Source: Rhodospira trueperi (GTDB lineage Bacteria; Pseudomonadota; Alphaproteobacteria; Rhodospirillales; Rhodospirillaceae). Taken from it: a stretch of 64,000 nt of DNA. Shown here one piece after another: positions 48,301-55,846 of this stretch. The notes under the pieces were generated by a model that searched no databases, was not told the origin of the DNA, and was given only the letters and a program-made list of their open reading frames with translations. The DNA lies in the NCBI RefSeq assembly GCF_900101965.1, contig NZ_FNAP01000011.1, forward strand, positions 62,001 to 126,000. Reading direction: 5' to 3'. Both the position numbers and the translations under genes were made by a program. How positions within the stretch are numbered: position 1 is the stretch's first letter; each line of letters opens with the position of its first letter.

Positions 48301-48841
48301 ACAGGTCCACCAGACCGCCGCGCACGGCGTACTCGCCCGGTTCCATCACCTGCTCGGCGCGCACATAACCGGTGCGGCCGAGGAAGCCGAGCAGGGCCTC
48401 CATGTCCAGGCTCTCGCCCTTGACGATGGGGAAGGCGGACCCGGCCAGCGACTCGCGCGGCGGCAGGCGCTGGGTGACGGCGTTGACGGTGGTCACGATC
48501 AACAGCGGGTCGGGCGCCGGGGCGTCGGGCGGCAGGGACGCGAGGTCCGCTAGGGTCTCGATGCGCCGCGCCAGGATGTCGGCGTGCGGCGAGACCCGGT
48601 CATACGGCACGCAGTCCCATGCCGGCAGGTCCAGCACGCGCAGGTCCGGCGCCATGAAGCGGGCGACCTCGACGAGGGTCGCCAGCCGCACGTCGTCGCG
48701 CGCCACGTGCAGCACCGGCCGGCCCTTTCGGGCGCGGGCCAGGGCGGTGAGCACATGGGCGTCGTGCCCCTCCGGCATCCCGGCCAGGGTGACGCGGCCC
48801 TTGGTTTCGTGCAGGGCCTTCTCGATCTGTCGTTTCAGCAC
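45335..48841 (-). CDS. mfd: Mfd transcription-repair coupling factor
   Basis: 1168 residues, full length. Order: UvrB-like N-terminal module ([19 protein letters not shown]), RNA-polymerase-interaction domain ([18 protein letters not shown]), helicase domain with Walker [17 protein letters not shown], the [19 protein letters not shown] box, [20 protein letters not shown]-like motif VI (here [20 protein letters not shown]), and the C-terminal TRCF domain. It removes stalled RNA polymerase at lesions and recruits UvrA. The start is GTG with no strong ribosome site. Confidence 0.97.
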   Translation of the reverse strand: MLKRQIEKALHETKGRVTLAGMPEGHDAHVLTALARARKGRPVLHVARDDVRLATLVEVARFMAPDLRVLDLPAWDCVPYDRVSPHADILARRIETLADLASLPPDAPAPDPLLIVTTVNAVTQRLPPRESLAGSAFPIVKGESLDMEALLGFLGRTGYVRAEQVMEPGEYAVRGGLVDLFPPGHADPLRLDLFGDEVDGLRVFDAVSQRTTGEADRVVLKPMSELTLDDASIARFRSGYRELFGAPKREDALYETISAGQAMAGMEHWLPLFHDGMDTLLAYAPEAIVTLDPDAEAARAARWEQIEEYHAARRDIAVSGSGEGGLIYNPIPPERLFLTDEDWARLLGAAPRVFDLSPYAPAEAAPDTLDMEGRPGRDFADVRARTGENVFEAVAAHAGERIHAGKRVVLAAHSLGSRDRLGGLIRDHGSAPVETVENWADLATAHKDALALVALGLDRGFETPEMAVIAEQDVLGDRLARPQKKKRKADSFIQDASTLVEGDLVVHVDHGIGRYDGLETLTVGGAPHDCIRVIYAGEDKLFVPVENIEVLSRYGSETAGVNLDKLGGVGWQARKAKLKNRIRDMAEQLIQVAAARHLRKAEVYTPPEGLYDEFAARFPYVETDDQLRAIGETLEDLGDGKPMDRLVCGDVGFGKTEVALRAAFVAALSGQQVAVVVPTTLLARQHYKTFSERFAGLPVRVGHLSRLVTGKAATAVKAELASGTLDVVVGTHALLAKSIHFKTLGLLIIDEEQHFGVAHKERLKQLKSDVHVLTLTATPIPRTLQLALTGVREMSLIATPPVDRLAVRTFVLPFDPVVIREAILRERYRGGQCFYVCPRLKDIDEVAERLEALVPEVKVAVAHGQMAAKQLEDVMTAFADGQYDILLATNIIESGLDMPRVNTIIIHRADMFGLGQLYQLRGRVGRAKARGYAYLTIRPNRKLSKAAEKRLDVMQTLDTLGAGFTLASHDLDIRGAGNLLGDEQSGHIREVGIELYQHLLEEAVAAARSGEGMEAAEETWSPQITLGSPILIPEGYVPDLGVRLSLYRRIGDVTADDEVEALAAEMIDRFGPLPTEVENLLKVIRIKVLCRMANAEKIDAGPKGAVITFRGNDFPNPAGLVQFIGKNVTSVKLRPDHKLVAKRDWADDARRLQGLHRLMKDLAGVAAG

Positions 48842-49159
48842 GGGAGGCGACGTGTCCAGCGATCACGGGAGGCGGGCATAGCGCGTTCCCCGTCCGGGAG
48901 TCAAACCCGCGCCGCCGCCGCGGATGTGAATCAGATCGCTCCGATGGGGCGAAAGAACAGCGCGCGCCTGCGGTGCGCCGACCCCTTCATCCGGACGCCG
49001 CATGATGCCTCAGGGCGGGAATCGGGCGGGCCGGTGACCCGGGTCACAGACTCCTGCCACGGTTCGCGCGGAAAATAGTCATTATTCCAGGCGAAGATGC
49101 CCGGTCGGATCGGATGCAAGGTCCGGATCGACACGCCAGGACTCAGGGAGGATCGACCC
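48842..49159. other. 318-bp intergenic region, mfd / secreted protein
   Basis: No gene supported. It holds the 14-bp perfect palindrome at 49034-49047 and an AT-richer patch near 49073-49087 that may contain the plus-strand promoter. The rest is GC-rich without repeats I recognise. Confidence 0.4.
49034..49047. promoter_or_regulatory. perfect palindrome GTGACCCGGGTCAC, candidate operator
   Basis: 14-bp perfect dyad about 113 bp before the ATG of the secreted Cys protein. The cognate regulator is unknown. It differs from AT-rich BigR/SqrR sites, so the adjacent sulfide-type repressor is not an obvious match. Confidence 0.35.
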
Positions 49160-49570
49160 ATGACCCGCTTGGCCGGATACCTGACCGCAGTCGCCCTGAC
49201 CGTCGGCTTGGCTGGCGCCGCCGGGGCCGCCCCAGAAACCATGCCCGGGACCATGAAGACGCCCTCCGCCGCCGACATCCCCGTTGTCTTCACATCGGAA
49301 GCGTTCGCCGCGACCCCTGAGGCGCTGTGCGACGGCGCGTTGGAAAACGTGGCCATCGGCCGTCCCGTGCCGTTCCGCGCGGCCGGGTGCCTGCGCACCT
49401 TCCTGCTGGAGGCCGACTCAGCCGCGACGGTGGCGGCACGTCCGGCGCCGGAGGCCTGCGAGGCCCTTCTGCCCAGCTTCGCCGTGGGCGCGCCGGTTCT
49501 CCTGGGCGCGGCCGTGCCGTGCGTGGAAGACTACATCCTGACCGGCCGCGATCAGGTGGCCACCCGCTGA
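49160..49570 (+). CDS. hypothetical secreted four-cysteine protein
   Basis: 136 residues, no family recognised. Signal peptide LAGYLTAVALTVGLAGAAGA, then a mature part with four evenly spread Cys (EALCDGA, AAGCLRTF, EACEALL, VPCVEDYIL), suggesting two disulfides in the periplasm. GGGAGGA precedes the ATG. It is convergent with the ArsR-type repressor gene, 22 bp apart. Confidence 0.7.
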   Translation: MTRLAGYLTAVALTVGLAGAAGAAPETMPGTMKTPSAADIPVVFTSEAFAATPEALCDGALENVAIGRPVPFRAAGCLRTFLLEADSAATVAARPAPEACEALLPSFAVGAPVLLGAAVPCVEDYILTGRDQVATR

Positions 49571-49592
49571 TGTGCCGGGCGCGTCGGCGCGG

Positions 49593-49979
49593 TCAGCCCG
49601 CGCCGGCCGGGGACGCCGCGGAAGCGCCGCACCCCTCGCCGGCGGGCTTCGGCACATCGCCGGGCGCGGCGGCCCGCGGGGCGCAATAGATCGTGTATAA
49701 GGTCCCGAGAATCGCCGCGACCTCGTCGCCCTTCAGCGAGTAATAGATGGTCTGGGCCACCCGCCGGGTGCGCACCAAGTCGTCGCGGCGCAGGCGCGCC
49801 AGATGCTGGGACAGGGCCGACTGGCTGAGGCCGACCACCCGCTCCAGTTCGCCGACCGAGCACTCGTTGCCGTGCAGCTGACACAGGATCAGCAGGCGGT
49901 ATTGATTGCTCATGGCCTTGAGCAAGGTGCTGGCGCCGCGCGCCTGCTCTTGCAGTTTCTGGAGGTCGTCCTCGGTCAT
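49593..49979 (-). CDS. ArsR-type repressor of the SqrR/BigR sulfide-sensing group
   Basis: 128 residues. ArsR winged helix: MSNQYRLLILCQL, VGELERVVGLSQSALSQHLA, LVRTRRVAQTIYYSL. Cys33 (ILC) and Cys99 (TIYC) are 66 residues apart, the same spacing as the redox pair of BigR and SqrR that forms a polysulfide bridge and releases DNA. Metal-binding ArsR motifs (ELCVCDL) are absent. The C-terminal tail beyond Cys99 is longer and carries another Cys (GEGCGAS). An AT-rich patch at 50030-50045 upstream may be its own operator. No sqr or persulfide dioxygenase gene is adjacent. Confidence 0.85.
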   Translation of the reverse strand: MTEDDLQKLQEQARGASTLLKAMSNQYRLLILCQLHGNECSVGELERVVGLSQSALSQHLARLRRDDLVRTRRVAQTIYYSLKGDEVAAILGTLYTIYCAPRAAAPGDVPKPAGEGCGASAASPAGAG

Positions 49980-50109
49980 GCCCGCCCCGCCGCTCTCAAT
50001 CCATACCCGATCCGGGCCGGGTGGACACGTACATTAGCATATTCCGAACCTGTAACAACGCGGGAATGCCATCCGGCCGACGAGCAGTTCAGCCGCGACC
50101 GGGCCGGAC

Positions 50110-50583
50110 TCACGCGCCGGCGCGAGCCAGTTTGGCCAACTCAACCTCGGCACGCAGTTCGATTTCGTCGAGCAGGGCGTCAAGCTGGCGATCCGGTCCC
50201 TGCTCCCGCTTGGCACGGACCATGCTGGCCAGTTCCATCAGGCGGTCCTTGGGGATGGCGCCCAGCAACAGACCAAGGCGAACCTCTTCCAGACGGTCGA
50301 GCATGTCCTCGCCCCGTCGGATCAGACGGGTCTGGCGCTGTCGGCGTTGGGCGGCGTCGTCCGCCGCGCCGACCTCCTGCAGGGCCAGCAACCCATCGAG
50401 CCCGCCGACGCCTTGGGCCTCGGCAATATCGTCGGTCCCGCTTCCGCTGCCCGGAGCCTCGGTGAGGAAGCCCTTGAGCGCCCGCTCGAAATCCAGGCCG
50501 GAGGCGGCGTCTCCGGCGCGATCCGCGCGCCGGGAGCGATTTCCAGGAGCGCCACGAGACGGCCCTTCGATCTTCATGGTCAT
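50110..50583 (-). CDS. fliX: FliX, flagellar assembly regulator
   Basis: 157 residues. The N-terminus MKIEGP resembles FliX openings, then a disordered Arg/Gly/Ala stretch and a helical C-terminal half (LLALQEVG, RRGEDMLDRLEEVRLGLLLG, LDEIELRAEVELAKLA). In Caulobacter FliX links assembly of early flagellar structures to FlbD-driven sigma54 transcription. Its position divergent from flgI is the conserved alphaproteobacterial arrangement. A sigma54-type promoter precedes it at 50684-50699. Confidence 0.88.
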   Translation of the reverse strand: MTMKIEGPSRGAPGNRSRRADRAGDAASGLDFERALKGFLTEAPGSGSGTDDIAEAQGVGGLDGLLALQEVGAADDAAQRRQRQTRLIRRGEDMLDRLEEVRLGLLLGAIPKDRLMELASMVRAKREQGPDRQLDALLDEIELRAEVELAKLARAGA

Positions 50584-50683
50584 CGCGTCTACCCGTTTTG
50601 ATCCCGCCGCCCGGCCGTTACACCCTAGAATGGCCGGCCCGGCCCCGCCTGTTGAACCATGCTACTGTCCAGATCCCAGAACC

Positions 50684-50699
50684 TGCAACCATCACGCCA
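50684..50699 (-). promoter_or_regulatory. sigma54 promoter of fliX
   Basis: On the minus strand TGGCGTGATGGTTGCA: GG and GC are ten bases apart as required, with TGGC and TTGCA perfect against TGGCACG-N4-TTGCA. It lies about 100 bp before the fliX start. Confidence 0.7.
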
Positions 50700-50946
50700 G
50701 ACCGATGCACCGGGTTTATAATCCTGGGATCAACAATAAATCGATCTCTTAGGACATGTAAATAACATATTAAGATTCATAGAATTTTAGAGATTCAACC
50801 ACATCGGCGCCAGCCGCCGGCCCCTCGCGACCCCTGACGCGACCGCTGGGCAACATCTGCCGGCCTGCGGGCCGGACCTGCCCACCGCATCCCGGCGCGC
50901 CCCTGCACAACGCCCTGAAAGTCCTGACATTTCGCCCCGCCACCGC

Positions 50947-50962
50947 TGGCACGCGGTTCGCA
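50947..50962 (+). promoter_or_regulatory. sigma54 promoter of flgI
   Basis: TGGCACGCGGTTCGCA: GG-N10-GC spacing exact, TGGCACG perfect, one mismatch in the -12 element (TCGCA for TTGCA). Transcription would begin near 50973, about 78 bp before the flgI ATG. Confidence 0.72.
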
Positions 50963-51050
50963 TCGACCGGGACGGCGCGGTGTCTCTGCCGCGCCCCGCC
51001 GGGGAGTCATGCCGCGTGGCGTGCGCCCCTGGATCAACGGGAGAGCCAGG

Positions 51051-52217
51051 ATGAGGACCATGCCTGACCGTCGTTCGCCGCGCACCCGACGCGCCCACGC
51101 CGCGACCGCCCTGCTGGCCGCCGTGATGGCGCTCGGCCTTCTGGTTCTGGCCATGGCGCCGGCGGCCTGGGCCGCGTCGCGCGTCAAGGACATCGCCAGC
51201 TTCGAGGGCGTGCGCGACAACATTCTCATCGGCTACGGTCTGGTGGTCGGGCTCAACGGCACCGGCGACGACATGGACGACGACCCCTACACTCGCGAAA
51301 GCCTGATCGGCATGCTGGAGCGCATGGGCGTGAACACGCGCGACGACGACCTGTCGCCCGACAACGTCGCCGCCGTCATGGTCACCGCGACGCTGCCGCC
51401 GTTCGCCCGTCAGGGCAGCCGGATCGACGTCACCATCAGTGCTCTGGGCACCGCCAGCAATCTGCTCGGCGGAACCCTGCTGGTGACGCCGATGATGGGC
51501 GCCGACGGCGAGGTCTATGCGGTCGCCCAGGGTCAGGTTCAGGTCGGCGGCTTCGTCGCCCAGGGCGAGGCGGAGACCGTCACCAAGGGCGTCCCCACCA
51601 ATGGCCGCATTCCCAACGCGGCGATCATCGAAAAGGAAATTCCGTTCACCCTGGAAGACATGGAATCGGTCAAGATCAGCCTGCGCAATCCGGACTTCAC
51701 CACCGGGCGGCGGGTGGCCAATGCCATCAACACCTTCCTGGGCACCGAGGTGGCACGCCAACTCGACCCCGGCACCATCCTGGTGCGGGTGCCGCGCGAG
51801 TACCCGGGCGGCGTCGTGGCGCTGCTGACCGATGTCGAGCAACTGCGCGTCGAGCCGGACCAACTGGCCCGCGTGGTGATCGACGAGCAGACCGGCACCA
51901 TCGTCATCGGCGAAAACGTGCGCGTCGATACCGTGGCCATCGCCCAGGGCAATCTGACCATCCGCGTGACGGAAACGCCGCAGGTCTCACAGCCGGCGCC
52001 GTTCTCGACCACCGGCGAAACCGAGGTGGTGCCGCGCACCGAAATCACGGTTGATGAGGAAGAGGGCAATCGGCTCACGGTCGTCAATCCCGGCGTGACG
52101 CTTCAGGATCTGGTGAACGGCCTGAACGCACTCGGGGTCGGGCCGCGTGACATGATCTCGATTCTTCAGGCCATCAAGGCCGCCGGCGCCATGCAGGCGG
52201 AAATCCAGGTGATGTAG
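51051..52217 (+). CDS. flgI: FlgI flagellar P-ring protein
   Basis: 388 residues. Signal peptide (LLAAVMALGLLVLAMAPAAWA), then ASRVKDIASFEGVRDNILIGYGLVVGLNGTGD, the standard FlgI opening; RIPNAAIIEKEIPF and VNPGVTLQDLVNGLNALG close it. It forms the periplasmic bushing around the rod. The ATG at 51051 is chosen because GGGAGAGCCAGG precedes it; upstream ATG and GTG codons lack a site. First gene of the flgI-flgL run. Confidence 0.97.
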   Translation: MRTMPDRRSPRTRRAHAATALLAAVMALGLLVLAMAPAAWAASRVKDIASFEGVRDNILIGYGLVVGLNGTGDDMDDDPYTRESLIGMLERMGVNTRDDDLSPDNVAAVMVTATLPPFARQGSRIDVTISALGTASNLLGGTLLVTPMMGADGEVYAVAQGQVQVGGFVAQGEAETVTKGVPTNGRIPNAAIIEKEIPFTLEDMESVKISLRNPDFTTGRRVANAINTFLGTEVARQLDPGTILVRVPREYPGGVVALLTDVEQLRVEPDQLARVVIDEQTGTIVIGENVRVDTVAIAQGNLTIRVTETPQVSQPAPFSTTGETEVVPRTEITVDEEEGNRLTVVNPGVTLQDLVNGLNALGVGPRDMISILQAIKAAGAMQAEIQVM

Positions 52218-52243
52218 GGACGGCAGGGGTAGGAGTGGAGACC

Positions 52244-52588
52244 ATGGACAGCATGATCCAGGCTCAGGGCGCGATGGCCTCCCAGGCCGCTTCCGGCGGT
52301 GCCGGGCTGGCGCATGTTTCGGCGATGGCGTCGGCCGCACGGGCCGGCGACATGGACGGGGCGCGGGCGGCGGCGAAGGACTTCGAGGCCTTTTACCTGT
52401 CGCAGATGCTGCAACCAATGTTCTCCGGGCTATCCACGGCGCCGCCGTTTGGTGGCGGTCACGCCGAGAGCGTCTGGCGCTCGCTGCTGGTGGATGAATA
52501 CGGCCGCCAGATCGCCCAGGGCGGCGGCGTGGGGGTCACCGACGCCGTCATGCGGACCATGCTGTCCGCCCAGGAACAATCGGCCTGA
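52244..52588 (+). CDS. flgJ: FlgJ-type rod-binding protein (CheL-like, no muramidase domain)
   Basis: 114 residues, covering only the FlgJ N-terminal rod-binding domain: AAKDFEAFYLSQMLQPMFSGL, then GGGHAESVWRSLLVDEYGRQIAQGGGVGVTDAVMR. Single-domain forms are the rule in alphaproteobacteria, where a separate lytic enzyme opens the peptidoglycan. AGGAG precedes the ATG at 52244. Confidence 0.9.
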   Translation: MDSMIQAQGAMASQAASGGAGLAHVSAMASAARAGDMDGARAAAKDFEAFYLSQMLQPMFSGLSTAPPFGGGHAESVWRSLLVDEYGRQIAQGGGVGVTDAVMRTMLSAQEQSA

Positions 52589-52614
52589 TGTAGGACGTAG
52601 GGAGGATGCCAGTC

Positions 52615-53481
52615 ATGTCATCGGACAAGCCAACCTTGAAGCCGCCGCCGACCATCGGGTCGGCGTTCGGACCACGGCCGGCGGCCCCCGATAAGGCGGG
52701 TGCGGGACCGGGTGCGTCCGCCGCCGGCACGCCGAGGCTGTCCATCGGGACCGCCCCGCCGCCGTCCGCGCGCGGCGAAAACGCCCCTCCCGCGCCGCCG
52801 TCGGCCGCCGGTGTCCGCGTCGCGCGGCCCCCCGCCGCCGCGTCGGGCGGGCTTGGCTCTCGCCCCGCGACGCCGGGGCCGGCCCCCGTCACGTCGGCGC
52901 CGGCCGCGCCGCAACCGACCGTCACGTCGGCACGGCGACCGAGCGGGCCACGCCGCGCCGCCGAGAGTGCCGTACGCCGGTCGCGCCGCGCCTCCGAACC
53001 CGGCCGGGCCGCCCGCGAAGCCCGCCCACCCAAAGGGACCGTGCGCTCCAACCCCGAAGCCGCCGAGGTGGTGCGCGCCGCACGGACCCTGGCCGACCTG
53101 CTGATCGAGGAAAACAAGGCCCTGCGCGTCCATGATGTGGAGGCGGTCAAGGCCCTGACCGAGCGCAAGAACACCTGCACCCACGTGTACCGGCAGCGCA
53201 TGCTGGCGATTCATCGGGATCCGGGTCACCTCACAGGGCTACCCGAGGATGAACGCGAAATCGTCCGCGCGACGGGCGTCTGGCTCGAAGCCCATCTGTC
53301 CGAGAACGCCCGCCTGCTGAAGAGCACCATGGAGGGCACCAACCGCCTGATGGGACTGGTCGTCAAGGCGGTGCGCGAGGTCAACGAGGAACAGGCCGCC
53401 GGTTACGCCGCCGATGGCCGGCTCGACGATTCGGGCCATGTGCCGTCGCGGGTAACGCTGTCGTACAATCAGAACCTGTGA
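52615..53481 (+). CDS. FlgN-like flagellar export chaperone with long Pro/Ala-rich extension
   Basis: 288 residues. The last 140 (from about residue 150) form helices like FlgN-type chaperones: ARTLADLLIEENKALRVHD, VKALTERKNTCTHVYRQRML, LLKSTMEGTNRLMGLVVKAVRE. The first 145 are Pro/Ala/Arg/Ser-rich and surely disordered. It lies between flgJ and flgK, where a chaperone for FlgK and FlgL is expected. GGGAGG is nine bases before the ATG at 52615. Assignment as FlgN rests on position and helical pattern, not clear identity. Confidence 0.7.
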   Translation: MSSDKPTLKPPPTIGSAFGPRPAAPDKAGAGPGASAAGTPRLSIGTAPPPSARGENAPPAPPSAAGVRVARPPAAASGGLGSRPATPGPAPVTSAPAAPQPTVTSARRPSGPRRAAESAVRRSRRASEPGRAAREARPPKGTVRSNPEAAEVVRAARTLADLLIEENKALRVHDVEAVKALTERKNTCTHVYRQRMLAIHRDPGHLTGLPEDEREIVRATGVWLEAHLSENARLLKSTMEGTNRLMGLVVKAVREVNEEQAAGYAADGRLDDSGHVPSRVTLSYNQNL

Positions 53482-53520
53482 CCGGCAGAAGCCGGTCGCG
53501 GCGCGGAAAGGACACGATCC

Positions 53521-55731
53521 ATGAGCCTGACCCAAGCCTTGAACACAGGATTGCTTGGATTGCAGGTCAGCCAGAAGGGGCTGGACCTGGTCTCGCGCAA
53601 CATCGCCAACGTCAACACGCCCGGCTACACCAAAAAGGTCTTCAACCAGGAAAGCTTGGTCCTGAACGGCACCGGCGCCGGGGTGCAGGTGACCGAGGTC
53701 ACCCGACGGGTCGACTACGGCCTGATGCAGGAACTGAACCGCGAGAACGCCCAGCTTCAGGAATATGCCGTCGTCGCCGAATACTTCGAGCGCATGCAGT
53801 CCCTGTTCGGCCGACCGGGCGACAACAATTCGATCGCCCATCTGATCGGTGACCTCGCCGACGAGATCGAGGCCCTGGCCCTGGACCCCAACGAGACCGG
53901 ACAGCATTTGGCGACAGCGCGAAGCGCCGAGACTGTCTCTTACAAACTGAACAGCATGGGTGAGACGCTGCAGCGTCTGCGTCTGGAGGCCGATCAGGCC
54001 ATCGAGGATGCCGTCCGGGATGTCAACGAACTGCTCCACGACATCCACAACCTGAACCAGGACATCGCCAACGCCCTCAGCACGGGCAAGGACGGCACCG
54101 ATCTGCTCGATCAACGCGAGAAGGCGGTGCAGGACCTGACGGCGCTGATGAACATCACCACGTTCGAGCGCAACAGCGGCGAACTGACGGTTTTCACCCA
54201 GGGTGGCGACATCCTGTTGGACCAGCAGGTCAAGGAACTCAGCCACACCTCGCTGTCCGGTATCTCCGCCCTGTTGACCAAGGGCGGCAACGACATCACC
54301 GGCATCAGGGTCAACAACGCCGACATCACCGACGACATCAAAAAGGGCAAGCTGGCGGCGCTGATCGAGATGCGCGATTCGACCCTGACCGACTATCAGG
54401 CCCAGCTTGACGAACTCGCCGCCGGTCTGAAGGAGACGGTCAACCTCGTCAACAATCGCGGCACCAGCTATCCGAACCTGGCGAACCAGTTCGTCGGCAC
54501 GCGGACGTTTCTGGACTCAACGACCCAGACCATCTCCATGGACGCGGATCACAACACGATCATCGCCCTGTTCGACTCCGACGGGACCCAGGTTGCGCAG
54601 ACCGACATCAAGGCCCTGGTCGCCACCCTGCCGGGTCCCGGAGACCTGGAGACGGGCGAGACCGTCGCCGATGTCGCATCGGTTCTCGATACCTGGCTCA
54701 AGGCCAACGCCGACCCGGGCGCCTCTGCCGCGGTCAACGCGGACGGCGTTCTGGAAATCAACCTGAACACCACGGCTTACGGGTTGGCGTTCCGTGACGA
54801 GAACACGACGGCGGCAACGTCGACCCAGGACGATGCCGAGATGTCCTTCGACATGGATGGCGACGGCACCAACGACACCACCGTCAACGGGTTCTCCAAC
54901 TTTTTCGGTCTCAACGATATCTATACGACGGCGCAAAAGGACTGGGTCTGGGATTCGGACATCAAGTCCGCCAGTTGGTCCCCCATGACGGCCGGGACAC
55001 TGACCTTCAGCGACAACGACCCGGACACGGCCCATCCCGGCGCCCCCGCCCCAAACCTGGGCTGGGGCAGCATTTCCATCGCCGCCACCGACACCATCCA
55101 GGACATTGCCGACAAGATCAACGCCACCGGAAGCGGCCTGAACGGGGTCCTGGAAGCCGAAGTGGTGCGGGAAGGCGACGGCGTGCGACTGCGCCTCAAG
55201 CAGCTCAACGGGTACGACATGGCGGTCACGCAGGCCGGCGGCACCGGCCTGATCGACGCCTTGGGTCTGGAGGTCAGCAACGGCGGACTCGCGAACACCC
55301 TGAAGATCAAGGATGAGATCGTCGACAATCCCTCCCTGATCTCGCGCGGGGCGATGATCTACAACAGCGACACCACCGAGTACTCGCTGAGTCCCGGCGA
55401 CAACAGCACGGCCAACGCCCTCGCCGAGGCCCTGCGGGCCACCCAGGGGTTCGAACGCGCCGGCGACCTGCCGGGGACCACCAAGACCCTGGCCGAGTTC
55501 GCGGCGATGACCGTGTCCGCGAATGCCAGCGAGGCCGCCCGCAACGAGAGCCGGCTGGAATTTCAGTTTAGCTTGGTCGACACGCTGAGCCTGAAAAACG
55601 CGGAGATCAGCGCCGTCAACCTGGACGAGGAACTGGCGGAACTGATCATTTTCGAACAGAGCTACGCCGCGTCGGCGCGGGTGATCTCCACCATCTCCGA
55701 CATGTTCGACATTCTAAACAGCATTCTGTGA
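53521..55731 (+). CDS. flgK: FlgK hook-filament junction protein
   Basis: 736 residues. Conserved N-terminus MSLTQALNTGLLGLQVSQKG with VSRNIANVNTPGYTKK, and C-terminal helix AVNLDEELAELIIFEQSYAASARVIS. The D2/D3-like centre (about 290-620) is enlarged relative to the roughly 550-residue enterobacterial protein and rich in Asp, Thr and Asn. It joins hook and filament together with FlgL. It starts 39 bp after the chaperone gene, in the same operon. Confidence 0.96.
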   Translation: MSLTQALNTGLLGLQVSQKGLDLVSRNIANVNTPGYTKKVFNQESLVLNGTGAGVQVTEVTRRVDYGLMQELNRENAQLQEYAVVAEYFERMQSLFGRPGDNNSIAHLIGDLADEIEALALDPNETGQHLATARSAETVSYKLNSMGETLQRLRLEADQAIEDAVRDVNELLHDIHNLNQDIANALSTGKDGTDLLDQREKAVQDLTALMNITTFERNSGELTVFTQGGDILLDQQVKELSHTSLSGISALLTKGGNDITGIRVNNADITDDIKKGKLAALIEMRDSTLTDYQAQLDELAAGLKETVNLVNNRGTSYPNLANQFVGTRTFLDSTTQTISMDADHNTIIALFDSDGTQVAQTDIKALVATLPGPGDLETGETVADVASVLDTWLKANADPGASAAVNADGVLEINLNTTAYGLAFRDENTTAATSTQDDAEMSFDMDGDGTNDTTVNGFSNFFGLNDIYTTAQKDWVWDSDIKSASWSPMTAGTLTFSDNDPDTAHPGAPAPNLGWGSISIAATDTIQDIADKINATGSGLNGVLEAEVVREGDGVRLRLKQLNGYDMAVTQAGGTGLIDALGLEVSNGGLANTLKIKDEIVDNPSLISRGAMIYNSDTTEYSLSPGDNSTANALAEALRATQGFERAGDLPGTTKTLAEFAAMTVSANASEAARNESRLEFQFSLVDTLSLKNAEISAVNLDEELAELIIFEQSYAASARVISTISDMFDILNSIL

Positions 55732-55846
55732 CGCGGGGAATCAGAACCATGACCAGCGCGGCGGCAAGCAAAAACGAAAGATACGGAAAGGGATGCACGG
55801 CCCCCGTCCAGGGCGACCGTGACCGGGCCAAGCAGGAGGCGACGCC

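Larger units (their letters stand above)
50584..51050. other. 467-bp divergent control region fliX / flgI
   Basis: Contains two opposed sigma54-type promoters (50684-50699 minus, 50947-50962 plus) about 250 bp apart, and between them an AT-rich stretch (about 50735-50800) that stands out sharply. This is a natural place for FlbD/enhancer and IHF binding. No gene is supported. Confidence 0.6.
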
